Shown: in pieces, positions 1 through 9,605 of the stretch
Layout of the letters: each line of letters begins with the position of its first letter
Position numbering within the stretch: the first letter of the stretch is position 1
From: Burkholderiales bacterium
GTDB taxonomy: Bacteria > Pseudomonadota > Gammaproteobacteria > Burkholderiales > Burkholderiaceae_D
NCBI GenBank assembly: GCA_016200895.1
Contig: JACQDX010000124.1
Location: 1 to 64,000 of the forward strand
Direction: 5' to 3'
Length of the DNA stretch: 64,000 bases
The notes under the pieces: generated by a model
Seen by the model: the letters and a program-made list of their open reading frames with translations, nothing else
Told to the model about the DNA's origin: nothing
The model's database searches: none
Position numbers and translations under genes: made by a program

Positions 1-1037
1 TATTTCTCGGAAATGGTTTTGGCTTCAAGGCGTATCGCTCTTTCCAGTTCCTTACCTGCCTGCGCCACGCCCTCAGCATCGGCACGCTCCGCCGCATCAA
101 TCAGGCGCTCATACTGTTCTTTGGGAAATTTCGCATCGATGGGCATCCATACCGGTGCCCTGTTCTCTTCCTTGCCAGGCAGCTTGATGGCGAACTCCAC
201 CCTTTCACCTGAGCCTGGTATGGTTTCTACGTTCTTGGCATACTGGTCTGGCGTCAGCATTTGTTCCAGTATCATTTCCAGTTGCACTTCACCCCAGGTG
301 CCACGGGTTTTCACATTCGTCAGCACGCGCTTGAGATCACCTACACCTATCGCAAGCTGCTGCATTTCACCCAGGCCCTGATGCACTTTTTCGAGGCGGT
401 CAGAAACCAGTTTGAATGATTCACCAAGACGCTGTTCCAGCGTGGCATGCAGTTTTTCATCAACGGTCTTGCGCATTTCTTCGAGCTTGCCTGCATTATC
501 TGCCTGCAATTGCTGTATTTTTTGTTCCAGCGTGGCGCGTATTTCATTCATGCGCTGGGCATTTGATTCTGTCAAAGCAAGCAAAGTTTGATTCAGGCTG
601 TCACCAAAGCGTTTCAGGCTTTGCCCTTGCTCATCACGGGCGACCTGCCCTTGCAGGATGAAAGCCTGCCTGAACTGCTCCAGTTGCTGGGCATTGGTTT
701 CATTGAGTTTCACCAGTTGCTGAGAGAAAGCATCGATCTGGTTATTTTGCAGCGTAGCCACGCTGGTCAACTGGGCAGCCAGGTTTTGCTGTAACTGGCC
801 AAAGCTGCCAGACAATTCCTGGCGACCCGTTTGTGCTGTCAATTGCACTTGCTCTCTTAATGCGCGCTCACTGCGTTCTTGCGTCATTTGCGACTGCTGT
901 TGGGTCTGACGCAGTTGCTCCTGTATGGCAGCTATGCCACCTGCATCCTGAGTGCCGGACTTGCGCAGCAATAGTAAAATATTCAAGACCACTGCCAGCG
1001 CAGCCAGCAAAAGTATCAGCACCTCAAACAGACTCAT
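1..1037 (-). CDS. rmuC: DNA recombination protein RmuC (3' part cut by window edge)
   Basis: This is the N-terminal 345 codons of RmuC, a membrane-anchored, coiled-coil protein of the PD-(D/E)XK nuclease superfamily implicated in limiting DNA inversions. The start (MSLFEVLILLLAALAVVLNI) gives one transmembrane anchor. A long Gln/Glu-rich coiled coil follows (about residues 30-200). The conserved RmuC core then begins, with RGTWGEVQLEMILEQML and later WMPIDAKFPKEQYERL. The reading frame stays open to base 1, so the C-terminus lies outside the window. It is probably the last gene of the leftward run that includes the truncated haemoglobin gene 58 bp upstream. Identification is from the conserved core; the nuclease role is family knowledge. 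Confidence 0.93.
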   Translation of the reverse strand, partial: MSLFEVLILLLAALAVVLNILLLLRKSGTQDAGGIAAIQEQLRQTQQQSQMTQERSERALREQVQLTAQTGRQELSGSFGQLQQNLAAQLTSVATLQNNQIDAFSQQLVKLNETNAQQLEQFRQAFILQGQVARDEQGQSLKRFGDSLNQTLLALTESNAQRMNEIRATLEQKIQQLQADNAGKLEEMRKTVDEKLHATLEQRLGESFKLVSDRLEKVHQGLGEMQQLAIGVGDLKRVLTNVKTRGTWGEVQLEMILEQMLTPDQYAKNVETIPGSGERVEFAIKLPGKEENRAPVWMPIDAKFPKEQYERLIDAAERADAEGVAQAGKELERAIRLEAKTISEK

Positions 1038-1095
1038 AGAAAAATATTCAGGTGAAAAAGGGATATCAAATTGCGAAACTTAGAAACTTAAAAAC

Positions 1096-1509
1096 TTAAC
1101 CAGGGCGGTTACGCATCCAGTCAGCCGTCTGATAAAACGATTGCATCAAATGCTGCTGCAAATCTTCACTGACACCGGTGTCCTGCATGGCCCAGGCCAT
1201 GCAGCGCAGCCATTGATCACGTTCACTGCTGGCGATGGCATAAGGTAAATGACGGGCGCGCAGGCGTGGATGACCAAATTGCTCTATATACAGATCAGGG
1301 CCACCCATCCAGCCTGACAAGAACCAGAACAGCTTGTCGCGAGATCCATCCATGGACGTGGGATGCAGTGCGCGTATGCCAGCAAATTCCACTTCCAGTT
1401 CCATCAAGTCATAAAACCGGTCAACCATCTCACGTAGTTTTTCTGCGCCACCCAGCAATTCATATAAATTGACCTGGGCTTCTTCATTATTTTCAACTTC
1501 AGTATTCAT
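1096..1509 (-). CDS. group II truncated haemoglobin
   Basis: A 137-aa 2-on-2 globin that binds haem and O2/NO in the cytoplasm. The family is linked to NO detoxification or O2 and redox sensing. Visible marks are the B/C-helix segment VDRFYDLM, the FLSGWMGGPDLYIEQFGHP stretch, and the F-helix motif RARHLPYAI, whose His is the proximal haem ligand. It is followed by RDQWLRCM, which carries the Trp at G8 typical of group II. Length is normal for the group. It lies between the YfcF-type GST gene (34 bp upstream) and rmuC, so co-transcription is likely. Family assignment is firm; the physiological ligand is not readable from sequence. Confidence 0.9.
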   Translation of the reverse strand: MNTEVENNEEAQVNLYELLGGAEKLREMVDRFYDLMELEVEFAGIRALHPTSMDGSRDKLFWFLSGWMGGPDLYIEQFGHPRLRARHLPYAIASSERDQWLRCMAWAMQDTGVSEDLQQHLMQSFYQTADWMRNRPG

Positions 1510-1543
1510 GTCATCGCTTATTTAAAACCACTCTTAAAACAAC

Positions 1544-2176
1544 TCAGAGTGCTGGCCTTGCCTGATTCACCCACAATTGCACGGCAGGCCTTTGCCATTG
1601 CTGAGCTGCGAATCTGACTAATTTTTCAGGTACATGATCGCCATGCAGCGCAAGACGGTTAATCATCAAAGCGAGATCCAGATCAGCAACCGTCCAGTCA
1701 CCGAAGAGGTTTCCAGCATTGTCTGGCACCAGTGATTCACCAACCAGGAACAATTGCGCCGCGGCTACCCTGGCAGCATCAGACAAGGGCTCCAGCTTCT
1801 TGCCATAAAAAATCACCTGGGTATTTCGCTCTACCCGTATAGGCATCAGTGCGCTGCGTATCCAGGCTTGTACTTGCCTTGCCCTGGCGCGGGCTTGCGT
1901 CTCTTTGGGATAAACAGGCCTCTGAGGAAATACTTCTTCCAGATATTCGGTAATCGCTGAAGATTCGGACAAGGCAAAACCATTGTGCACCAGGGTAGGC
2001 ACGCGCTGCGTCAAGGACGTAGCGGCATAATCAGGTGCGTGCTGGGCATCTGCTTCCAGGTCCACCGTGAGCAAATCAAAGTCCAGACCTTTTTCATGCA
2101 GGGTGACGAACACCGACATTGCGTAAGGGCTGGCAAATTGTGAATCCACATAGAGTTTGATGTCTTGTTTTTGCAA
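1544..2176 (-). CDS. yfcF: glutathione S-transferase, YfcF type
   Basis: A 210-aa cytosolic GST with an N-terminal thioredoxin-like domain (about residues 7-85), carrying the cis-Pro segment RVPTLVHNGF and the glutathione-binding ELSESSAI-like stretch (here ALSESSAITEYLE). An all-helical C-terminal domain follows. The segments RARARQVQAWIRSALMPIRVER and DLDLALMINRLALHGD closely match the E. coli YfcF pattern as I remember it. YfcF has GSH-dependent peroxidase activity and helps against peroxide. The gene sits 38 bp downstream of the FtsX-type permease and upstream of the truncated haemoglobin, in a probable single transcript. The exact substrate is unknown. Confidence 0.85.
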   Translation of the reverse strand: MQKQDIKLYVDSQFASPYAMSVFVTLHEKGLDFDLLTVDLEADAQHAPDYAATSLTQRVPTLVHNGFALSESSAITEYLEEVFPQRPVYPKETQARARARQVQAWIRSALMPIRVERNTQVIFYGKKLEPLSDAARVAAAQLFLVGESLVPDNAGNLFGDWTVADLDLALMINRLALHGDHVPEKLVRFAAQQWQRPAVQLWVNQARPAL

Positions 2177-2214
2177 GATAAATCCTTTTAAATTAATTCA
2201 ATAGCGCGCTTCGA

Positions 2215-4713
2215 TCAAGCCTCACGAAGGCTCTGCAGAGGCGGCTGATTCAAGACATTGCGCAAACCCAGCCACCCACCTACCACAGCGCAAGTAGCGC
2301 CAACAAACAAGCCTGCCAACCACACCAAAGGCGAGAAAGTCCATTCAAAATTGAAACTGAAGCGCGCCAATGCCCAACCTATGGCGGAGGCACCTGAAGC
2401 CGCCAATACGCCGGACAAACCACCTATCAGCAAAAATTCTATCCACTGCGCCTGTGATAATTGCTTGCGGGTCGCGCCCAAGGCACGCAAAAGTGCAGCT
2501 TCACGCATACGTACATCTTGCGAACCCGCCAGCGCTGCATACAACACCAGCACGCCAGAAGCCAGCGTGAACAGGAACAGAAATTCTACTGCCGTAATCA
2601 CCTGGTCCAGCACATCCTGCATTTGCTTGATCATGGCACCAACATCTACCACGGTCAGGTTAGGGAAATCACGCATGAAGCGATTGACAAACGTTTTATC
2701 TGTTTCTGGCAAACGGAAAGCCGTGATCCAGGTCTGCGGCATATCGACCATGGCTTTAGGGTTGATGATGACAAAGAAGTTCACCCGCATGGAACCCCAA
2801 TCAAGCTTGCGCAGACTGGTGATGGTGGAAGTCACTTGCTGACCGGCGATATCGAAAGTCATCTTGTCGCCCAGTTTCAGTTTCAGGGTCTTTGCTATCC
2901 CCTCTTCCACCGACGCCTCGGCTTCCGTTGCCTTGCCATCGTCATACCAGCGACCAGCAGTGATCTTGTTCAGGGCAGGCATGTCAGGCATGGTAGACAA
3001 ATTGAATTCGCGGTCCACCATGCGCTTGGCCTGGTCTTCTATATAGGTTTCGCCAGTGATTTGCTTGTCATTCAAGGCAATCAGACGCCCGCGTATCATG
3101 GGATAAAGCTGGGGTTTTCCAAAGGCATCCAGTTGTTTGGCGATATCTGCTTTTTGATCTGGCTGTATGTTAATGACAAACTGATTTGGCGCATCAGCCG
3201 GGGTGGCTTTTTTCCACGCAGTGATCAAATCACCACGCACTACAGTCAATAACAGCAAGGCCATCAAGCCCAGGGCCAGGGAAACGACTTGTACAATTGT
3301 TGCACCAGGCCGTCTTTGCAGAGCAGTAATAGCGAAACGCCAGGCAGAATGTGCGAATAATGTACGCATGCGCTTGAGTGAGAACATGCCCAGCCAGGCA
3401 ACGAGCGCGAATACAAGTAACCCGACCAGAAAGCCAGCCGCGGTCATCAGACCCAGCTTGATATCAGCCGTTTGCCACAGTAACAAAGCCACGAACATGC
3501 CAAGGCCGCAGGCATAAGTCACCAGCGTCATTGCCTTGGGTGCGTCCTGCTCACGTCGTATCACGCGGTTATGCGGCACATTTCGCAATTGCAAAATCGG
3601 TGGCAAGGCAAAACCTACCAGTAACAACAAGCCTGTGGCGATACCCTGCACGGCGGGCAAGAAATTCGCATCTGGCAAATCCTTGGCGACCAGCTTGCCC
3701 AACCATTCGAGCAAGACATAATGGCCCGCATAACCCAGCAGTACACCGGCGATACTGCCCAGTAAGCCCAGGACCAGGAACTCAATCAGATACATGGACA
3801 TGACCTGGTTTTGCGTCAGCCCCAGGCAACGCAACATGGCGCAGGCATCCAGATGGCGCAGCATGAAGCGTCGCGCCGCCATGGCAATCGCAACTGCAGC
3901 CAGCATGGCTGACAACAGGCTCACCAACGACAGGAATTGGTCTGCTCTGTCCAGAGTAGCGCGCATTTCGGGGCGGCCCGACTCCAGTGATTCCAGGCGT
4001 ATGCCTTTGAGTTTTTCACTGTCTATTTTGCCTTGTAGTTCTTTTTGATAGGCAGCGATGAGTTTGGTGTCACCTGCCATGAGTAAACGATAAGTCACAC
4101 GGGAGCCATTTTGTATCAGTTTACTGGCAGGTATATCTGTCAGCGATATCATGGCGCGTGGCGCAAAATTCATGAAACCGGCACCGCGGTCTGGTTCTGT
4201 GCCTATGGTCTGGGTCACCGTCAATTGCAGCTCACCCAGTTTGATTTTTTGGCCCACATTCAAATTCAAGGCTGACAGCAAGGCGGGATCTACCCACACT
4301 GTGCCAGGCTGCGGGACGACATCCGTAGCAACTTCTGTTTCACCCTTGTTCAATTTCAACTTGCCGCGCAAGGGGTAATCTGCACTCACTGCTTTTAACG
4401 AGACCAGGCGGGATATCGCTTCATCACCCTCGCCCGCCAATGCCATGCTGGGAAAGACCACGGTTTCCGCCGTCTTGAAGCCGCGTTTTTCTGCTTCTTG
4501 CCGCCATTCTGGCTTGATAGGTTGATCAGCCGCGACCAGCAAGTCAGCACCGAGCAACTGGTGCGCATCGCGGTTGAGGCCGCTGCGCATCCTGTCAGTA
4601 AAGAATCCGACCGAGGCCAGGGAGGCCACGGCCACCATCAAGGCAATCAGTAAAAAGCGCAGCTCACCAGCACGCCAGTCACGCATCGTCATACTGAGAG
4701 AGAGTTTGAACAT
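2215..4713 (-). CDS. ybbP: ABC transporter permease, YbbP/FtsX type
   Basis: An 832-aa inner-membrane permease of the MacB/FtsX (type VII ABC) class. It has an N-terminal membrane helix (about 20-40), a large periplasmic domain, an FtsX four-helix unit around 260-420, a second periplasmic domain, and a C-terminal FtsX unit around 700-830 with the conserved REAALLRALGATRKQL. The frame opens earlier (4770), but ATG at 4713 is preferred: it begins MFKLSLSMTMRDWRAGEL like other YbbP proteins and has AAGG just upstream. The family works with an ATPase (YbbA) and often the lysophospholipase TesA. Neither is adjacent here. Substrate unknown; a role in extracting lipophilic compounds is only inferred. 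Confidence 0.88.
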   Translation of the reverse strand: MFKLSLSMTMRDWRAGELRFLLIALMVAVASLASVGFFTDRMRSGLNRDAHQLLGADLLVAADQPIKPEWRQEAEKRGFKTAETVVFPSMALAGEGDEAISRLVSLKAVSADYPLRGKLKLNKGETEVATDVVPQPGTVWVDPALLSALNLNVGQKIKLGELQLTVTQTIGTEPDRGAGFMNFAPRAMISLTDIPASKLIQNGSRVTYRLLMAGDTKLIAAYQKELQGKIDSEKLKGIRLESLESGRPEMRATLDRADQFLSLVSLLSAMLAAVAIAMAARRFMLRHLDACAMLRCLGLTQNQVMSMYLIEFLVLGLLGSIAGVLLGYAGHYVLLEWLGKLVAKDLPDANFLPAVQGIATGLLLLVGFALPPILQLRNVPHNRVIRREQDAPKAMTLVTYACGLGMFVALLLWQTADIKLGLMTAAGFLVGLLVFALVAWLGMFSLKRMRTLFAHSAWRFAITALQRRPGATIVQVVSLALGLMALLLLTVVRGDLITAWKKATPADAPNQFVINIQPDQKADIAKQLDAFGKPQLYPMIRGRLIALNDKQITGETYIEDQAKRMVDREFNLSTMPDMPALNKITAGRWYDDGKATEAEASVEEGIAKTLKLKLGDKMTFDIAGQQVTSTITSLRKLDWGSMRVNFFVIINPKAMVDMPQTWITAFRLPETDKTFVNRFMRDFPNLTVVDVGAMIKQMQDVLDQVITAVEFLFLFTLASGVLVLYAALAGSQDVRMREAALLRALGATRKQLSQAQWIEFLLIGGLSGVLAASGASAIGWALARFSFNFEWTFSPLVWLAGLFVGATCAVVGGWLGLRNVLNQPPLQSLREA

Positions 4714-4829
4714 AGTTACCTTGCCATTACAGAAATAAGAAAAAAGCGATGCATGCAAAATGCAAAACACGGCACAACTTTAAAGTAGTGTCGAAAAACA
4801 GTCTTTAGTTCAAATATTGTTATGCTTTT

Positions 4830-6083
4830 TTACTCAGATGCCAGCGCATTCGCAAAATCATCCAGCAAATCCTGGGTATCTTCTATACCAACTGACACGC
4901 GTATCAGGGAATCGGCTATCCCCATCTCGGCCCTGCGTTCTGCCCCCATCTCAAAGAAAATGGTGTGCGCAACCGGAATAACAAGGGTGCGTGTATCACC
5001 AAGATGCGTTGCATTAATCGCCAACTTCAGGCGATTCAGGTAATCAAAACAATCAATTTCTGGTTTTAACTCAAAGCTGAACAAGGCACCATAGTCCCCA
5101 AACAATTCTGTGGCCAGGGCATGCTGGGGATGGTCTGGCAAGCCAGGATAATGTACTGTCGCCACACGCGGGTCAGCGGCCAGCATTTGTGCCAATGCCA
5201 TGGCATTGGCACATTCCCTGTCCATGCGCAGGGCGATGGTTTCTGCGCCGACTGCTACCTGGTGAGCAGCGTCTGGCGAAAGCGATGCACCAAAATCACG
5301 TAGAGCCTTGGCCCTGATTTGTGCCAAGCCTTGCATTTGTACAGGCTGTTTGCGGAAATTGCTTGCGATATTTGGAAAACCACTCCAGTCAAACAAGCCA
5401 GTATCCGTCAAGGCACCACCCAGTACATTGCCATGTCCGGCGATAGATTTAGTGAGGGAATTGACAACAAGACCTGCATATACAGTCTTGGGCTGGAACA
5501 GATAAGGCGAAGTCATGGTGTTATCAACCACAAACAAGATGCCTTTTTCACGGCACAGCTCACCTATCTTTTTCAAATCAGCGATTTGCGTGCGTGGATT
5601 GGCGATGGTTTCGACAAACACCATGCGAGTCGCTGGCGTCAGTACGACTGCGACCTGGCTTACATCAGTGGCATCCACCAGTGACACATCTACACCCTGC
5701 CCAGCCACGGTTTGCCACAAGCTATTGGTATTGCCAAACAAGAATGAGGAAGACACTACATGGTCACCCTTGCGCAACAATGCCTGGAACACCGCACCAA
5801 TGGCCGCCATACCGGTTGCAAATGCGATGGTAGCCAGCCCGCCTTCCATCTTGCTGATTTTTTCTTCCAGCGCAGAGACTGTAGGATTGCCCTGCCGGCC
5901 ATAGCGGTAGCCAGATTGCTTATTCTGGAAGACAGCTGCCAGATCACGCGCATCGCTGTAGCCATACATGACCGAGGTATGAACAGGCTTATGAATAGAG
6001 CCGTGCTCTATGTCTTTTTGCCTGTCGCTATGCAGAATAGTGGTGGTAAAGCCGTATTTGGGTGATTGAGGTGTCGTGCTCAT
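4830..6083 (-). CDS. Cys/Met-metabolism PLP-dependent enzyme (cystathionine gamma-synthase family)
   Basis: A 417-aa fold-type I PLP enzyme. The motif SLTKSIAGHGNVLGG near residue 212 holds the Schiff-base lysine. SGYRYGRQGNPTV and the substrate-phosphate region typical of the family are also present. Members are cystathionine gamma-synthase, O-succinyl- or O-acetylhomoserine sulfhydrylase and methionine gamma-lyase. They use activated homoserine with cysteine or sulfide to make cystathionine or homocysteine. The sequence does not let me choose among them. It is transcribed leftward, 116 bp upstream of the ybbP-like gene, and is insulated from the upstream hydrolase gene by a strong terminator. 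Confidence 0.85.
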   Translation of the reverse strand: MSTTPQSPKYGFTTTILHSDRQKDIEHGSIHKPVHTSVMYGYSDARDLAAVFQNKQSGYRYGRQGNPTVSALEEKISKMEGGLATIAFATGMAAIGAVFQALLRKGDHVVSSSFLFGNTNSLWQTVAGQGVDVSLVDATDVSQVAVVLTPATRMVFVETIANPRTQIADLKKIGELCREKGILFVVDNTMTSPYLFQPKTVYAGLVVNSLTKSIAGHGNVLGGALTDTGLFDWSGFPNIASNFRKQPVQMQGLAQIRAKALRDFGASLSPDAAHQVAVGAETIALRMDRECANAMALAQMLAADPRVATVHYPGLPDHPQHALATELFGDYGALFSFELKPEIDCFDYLNRLKLAINATHLGDTRTLVIPVAHTIFFEMGAERRAEMGIADSLIRVSVGIEDTQDLLDDFANALASE

Positions 6084-6108
6084 AATGCCGGGAAATGAAT
6101 GAGAAAAT

Positions 6109-6149
6109 AAAAAGCGAGTTCTGGGAGTTTAACCCAGAACTCGCTTTTT
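6109..6149 (-). terminator. intrinsic terminator after the alpha/beta hydrolase gene
   Basis: A perfect 17-bp inverted repeat (left arm 6109-6125, right arm 6133-6149) with a 7-nt loop and A/T runs at both ends. It starts 34 bp past the hydrolase stop codon and lies before the start of the next leftward gene, so it ends the hydrolase transcript. Confidence 0.9.
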
Positions 6150-6182
6150 CATTCTTGTACCGAGGCAGCAAGGCTGGCTAAA

Positions 6183-7076
6183 TCAATCCTTAAGCAAGAA
6201 AGCCTCTATCAGCTCTGCCAATTTCTCTGGCTGATCATGATGCAGCATGTGTCCAGCATCGAAAATCATCTCTTTTTGCAATTGAGGTATATGCTCCAGA
6301 CGCCTGTCTATTTCAACACGCGCTTCTTCTTTAGGCCCCATCCAGTGCCAGACATTGGTGTCATCCGCCTCCATCCACAACACTGGCGCAGTAATTTTTT
6401 GCCAGCAGGCCATGACCTCTTCCACTCTGTATAAGAGTGGGCTGGTTTGCTTGTGGGCAGGATCACCCAAAATTTCCCAGCAACCGGGACTGGTTTCTTT
6501 AGCCCAATGGGCAGAAAGAAATGCCGCTCTTTCGTCCGACAGGCGTGGATTGGTTTTTTGCAAACGGGCGGCTACTTCTGCTTGCGAAGCATAAGTACGC
6601 AGGCCAGCCTGGTTTTCCAGCTCATTCAGCCATTTTCTGTAACGCCCTGGCGCCTGCTTGGGATGCGTCACCGGCATGCCAAAGCCTTCCAGATTAATGA
6701 ACTTGCGCACACGCTCAGGGCGCACGCCTGCATACAGGCCCGCGACATTCGCACCCATGCTATGGCCCAACAGGTTCACGGATTCATCCGGCGAAATACG
6801 CCTTAGCAGCGCATCCAGGTCACCCAGATAATCCGGGAACCAGTAAGTATCGACATTGGGCGATTCAGTCAATCCAAAGCCGCGCCAGTCAGGTGCAATC
6901 ACTTGCCAGTCTTGCTTGAGGCAATCGACGACGAACTGGAAAGACGCAGACACGTCCATCCAGCCATGCAGCATGATGATCTTGGGTGCATCTTCACGCC
7001 CCCAACTGCGCACATGGTATTGCAGGCCACGGATATCAAGAAAGGACGTGCGTGAAGGCTTGAATAGAGGATTCAT
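6183..7076 (-). CDS. alpha/beta hydrolase
   Basis: A 297-aa alpha/beta-hydrolase-fold protein without a signal peptide. The oxyanion motif is MLHGWMD and the nucleophile elbow is LLGHSMGAN (Ser near 105). A late FDAGHMLHHD supplies the catalytic His, and an Asp in WMEADDTNV is the probable acid. DWRGFGLTES is the typical strand-5/helix region. The substrate cannot be predicted; esterase, lactonase and epoxide hydrolase relatives share these motifs. It is a single-gene unit: a divergent acyl-CoA synthetase gene starts 145 bp upstream, and a strong hairpin terminator follows. Confidence 0.85.
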   Translation of the reverse strand: MNPLFKPSRTSFLDIRGLQYHVRSWGREDAPKIIMLHGWMDVSASFQFVVDCLKQDWQVIAPDWRGFGLTESPNVDTYWFPDYLGDLDALLRRISPDESVNLLGHSMGANVAGLYAGVRPERVRKFINLEGFGMPVTHPKQAPGRYRKWLNELENQAGLRTYASQAEVAARLQKTNPRLSDERAAFLSAHWAKETSPGCWEILGDPAHKQTSPLLYRVEEVMACWQKITAPVLWMEADDTNVWHWMGPKEEARVEIDRRLEHIPQLQKEMIFDAGHMLHHDQPEKLAELIEAFLLKD

Positions 7077-7221
7077 AAGAATTTAATATTTTTCATCTGG
7101 AAATACAGGGAAACGACAGCCTGTACAGCGCATTATCAAGTAGCATGATACTAATGCCTCAGGGCACTTGCAGCACAATCATACAATAGCACGACCGTTC
7201 GATTATTATAACGGAGACAGG

Positions 7222-8946
7222 ATGAAGCAGTTGAACAAACTCAAAGACAAGACTAAAAACGATACAAAAGCTGATCATCTTGCCCAAGTTGACCATTACG
7301 AGCAGCTTTACCACGAATTCAGATGGGATGTACCCAGCAATTTCAATATTGCAGAAGCCTGTTGTCACCGCTGGGCGGCAAAGCACAAACATGCAAAGAA
7401 GACGGCCATCCTGTATGAAGACAGTGAAGGCAATAGCCGTCGCCTGACTTACCTGCAATTGCATGAGCAAGCCAACCAGCTTGCCAACCTGTTGTTGCAG
7501 GAAGGCATACAGCGTGGTGACGTGATAGCCTGCATCTTGCCACAAAGGCCGGAAACCGCCATCACCATCATGGCTTGCCTGCAAATTGGAGCCATCGTCA
7601 TGCCCTTGTCTTTTTTGTTCGGGCCAGAGGCGCTCGAATACCGGCTGCAGCACAGCCAGTCCATCGCTATCGTGTTGGATGGTAGTGGCATCAAGGCATT
7701 TGAAGAAATCCGCAGTCGCTGTCCCGACCTGAAAACCGTAATTACTGTTGATTGCGACACCAGCGACGACATGCCCCCTTGCATAGACTGGGAAACACAT
7801 GTACCCAACATGCCCGTCACCGCCCGCATTGCCGATACCCGTTCCAGTGATCCCGCCATCCTGATTTATACCAGTGGCACTACTGGCGCGCCCAAGGGAG
7901 CATTGATACCGCATTCAGCGATTATCGGTAACCTGACTGGCTTCGTGGCATCGCAAAACTGGTTCCCGCAAGACGAAGATGTATTCTGGTCACCTGCGGA
8001 CTGGGCCTGGACTGGCGGCTTGATGGATGCCCTGTTACCTACCCTGTATTTTGGCAAACCCATCGTTGGCTATCAGGGGCGGTTTACTGCAGAGACTGCT
8101 TACTACCTGTTGGAGAAATACCAGGTCACAAATACCTTCCTGTTCCCCACGGCCTTGAAAATGATGATGAAGGCAGAGCCCAAACCCAGGAAAAAATACA
8201 AACTCGTCCTGCGCGCCATCATGACTGCGGGTGAAGCCGTTGGTGATGCAGTCTTCAACTGGTGTGAAAAGGCCTTGCACATCACTCCAAATGAAATGTT
8301 TGGCCAGACTGAGATGAACTACATCGTCGGTAATAGCCATCAGCTGTGGCCAGCCAAACCCGGCAGCATGGGGCGACCTTATCCAGGCCACAGGGTGGCC
8401 GTCATTGATGACGACGGTAAGGAAGTGGCAAATGGCGAGATTGGTGAAGTTGCCATGAGCCGCTATGATACCTACGGCCATCTTGATCCTGTATTCTTCC
8501 TGGGCTACTGGAAGAACGATACTGCAACCCGCAATAAATTCACTGGCGACTGGTGCAGGACGGGCGACCTGGCTACCCGCGATACAGACGGCTACCTGTG
8601 GTATCAAGGCCGGGCGGATGATATGTTCAAGGCTGCCGGTTACCGCATAGGCCCTTCAGAAATCGAGAATTGCCTGGTCAAGCATGCGGCGGTGGCAAAC
8701 GTGGCTGTCGTGCCAAAACCGGACAAAGAGCGTGGCAATGTCGTCAAGGCTTATGTGGTGTTAAGCCAGGGCTACCAGGGTGACGATGCGCTGGTCAAGG
8801 AATTGCAAGACCATGTGCGTGGCAAACTGGCGCCCTATGAATATCCCAAAGAGATAGAATTTATCGATGCCTTGCCTATGACCACCACGGGCAAAATACA
8901 GCGACGCATATTACGGTTGCGTGAAGAAGAACGCGCAACGAAATAA
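7222..8946 (+). CDS. acyl-CoA synthetase (AMP-forming, acetyl/medium-chain type)
   Basis: A 574-aa adenylate-forming ligase that activates a carboxylic acid with ATP and CoA. The P-loop is LIYTSGTTGAPKGALIPHSA near residue 213. The A5-type motif MFGQTEMNYIVGN, the hinge-region TGDLATRDTDGYLWYQGRADD, and the C-terminal PMTTTGKIQRR with the catalytic Lys are all present. It lacks the long N-terminal domain of canonical Acs and resembles medium-chain acyl-CoA or propionate-type synthetases. The frame is open from 7168, but ATG at 7222 is chosen because GGAG lies 5 nt before it. The preceding in-frame codons are not family-like. Substrate chain length is undetermined. Confidence 0.88.
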   Translation: MKQLNKLKDKTKNDTKADHLAQVDHYEQLYHEFRWDVPSNFNIAEACCHRWAAKHKHAKKTAILYEDSEGNSRRLTYLQLHEQANQLANLLLQEGIQRGDVIACILPQRPETAITIMACLQIGAIVMPLSFLFGPEALEYRLQHSQSIAIVLDGSGIKAFEEIRSRCPDLKTVITVDCDTSDDMPPCIDWETHVPNMPVTARIADTRSSDPAILIYTSGTTGAPKGALIPHSAIIGNLTGFVASQNWFPQDEDVFWSPADWAWTGGLMDALLPTLYFGKPIVGYQGRFTAETAYYLLEKYQVTNTFLFPTALKMMMKAEPKPRKKYKLVLRAIMTAGEAVGDAVFNWCEKALHITPNEMFGQTEMNYIVGNSHQLWPAKPGSMGRPYPGHRVAVIDDDGKEVANGEIGEVAMSRYDTYGHLDPVFFLGYWKNDTATRNKFTGDWCRTGDLATRDTDGYLWYQGRADDMFKAAGYRIGPSEIENCLVKHAAVANVAVVPKPDKERGNVVKAYVVLSQGYQGDDALVKELQDHVRGKLAPYEYPKEIEFIDALPMTTTGKIQRRILRLREEERATK

Positions 8947-8957
8947 TACAAACTAGC

Positions 8958-9605
8958 TCAGTGCTGCGCCAACACCGTGGCACTGACCAGGCTGGCAACC
9001 TGGTCCAGCATATCGCTGATGGTCTTGCCATACAAAGTGCTATTGAACGCTGCACCATCGAAAGTATGTTCACGCCCTATACTCACATTCCCCGCAACTG
9101 TATTTGAAAACTCTTGCTGCGCCAGTAGCTGGCCAGTACGTGCATCATAGATACGCACATCCAGTTCTATGGCACGGGTTCTTTTTTGCGTCAGGCCAAA
9201 CAGATTAGTGTCTATCTTGGTACCCGCATTGCGTATCTCACCGGAGACAATGTAGCGGCTGGCATAAGTTTGCCCGAGTTGCTGCAAGAGATTCACTGGC
9301 GGATGATCCTGTTGCCAGTCAAACGACAACAAATCAGGCGAGGTACGCACCTGCACTTGCCGTTCACGCATGAGCCTGCGGGCAATCGCCTTGGGAAAAC
9401 CCTGTGAAGCGTCATCAATATCCAATACCTGCACAGGCTTATTAACAGCAAAGCCTGTCAACACCAATGCCTTATTGTGTGGCAAATTTGGCGGCAAACC
9501 GGGATCGGTCATTTGCGCGATGGAGTGCGCAGAAAAGAATGCGCCGAGTAAAATTAACACGATCCGGTTTACCATTGAACTTATTGAGCCTATGCGTGCT
9601 GTCAT
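8958..9605 (-). CDS. exported protein with FlgT-middle-like domain
   Basis: About 215 aa with a signal peptide (hydrophobic core IVLILLGAFFSAHSIA). The mature part has GFPKAIARRLMRERQ, SPDLLSFD, YIVSGEIRNAG and RAIELDVRIYDARTGQLLAQQEF. This pattern is shared with the middle domain of the flagellar outer-membrane-ring protein FlgT and with CsgG/LpoB-like periplasmic proteins. I call it a FlgT_M-like envelope protein. Whether it serves the flagellum here is unknown, as no flagellar genes are in the window. ATG at 9605 is used; the frame extends to a TTG at 9617, and ATG 9575 is also possible. It is convergent with the acyl-CoA synthetase gene. Confidence 0.6.
   Translation of the reverse strand: MTARIGSISSMVNRIVLILLGAFFSAHSIAQMTDPGLPPNLPHNKALVLTGFAVNKPVQVLDIDDASQGFPKAIARRLMRERQVQVRTSPDLLSFDWQQDHPPVNLLQQLGQTYASRYIVSGEIRNAGTKIDTNLFGLTQKRTRAIELDVRIYDARTGQLLAQQEFSNTVAGNVSIGREHTFDGAAFNSTLYGKTISDMLDQVASLVSATVLAQH

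Noticed and set aside
2461-3252. 263-codon plus-strand frame opposite the ybbP-like gene
   Set aside because: It is antisense to a clear FtsX-type permease and has no family pattern; composition follows the complement of the real gene.
7159-7914. 251-codon minus-strand frame
   Set aside because: It is antisense to the acyl-CoA synthetase, whose motifs are unmistakable.
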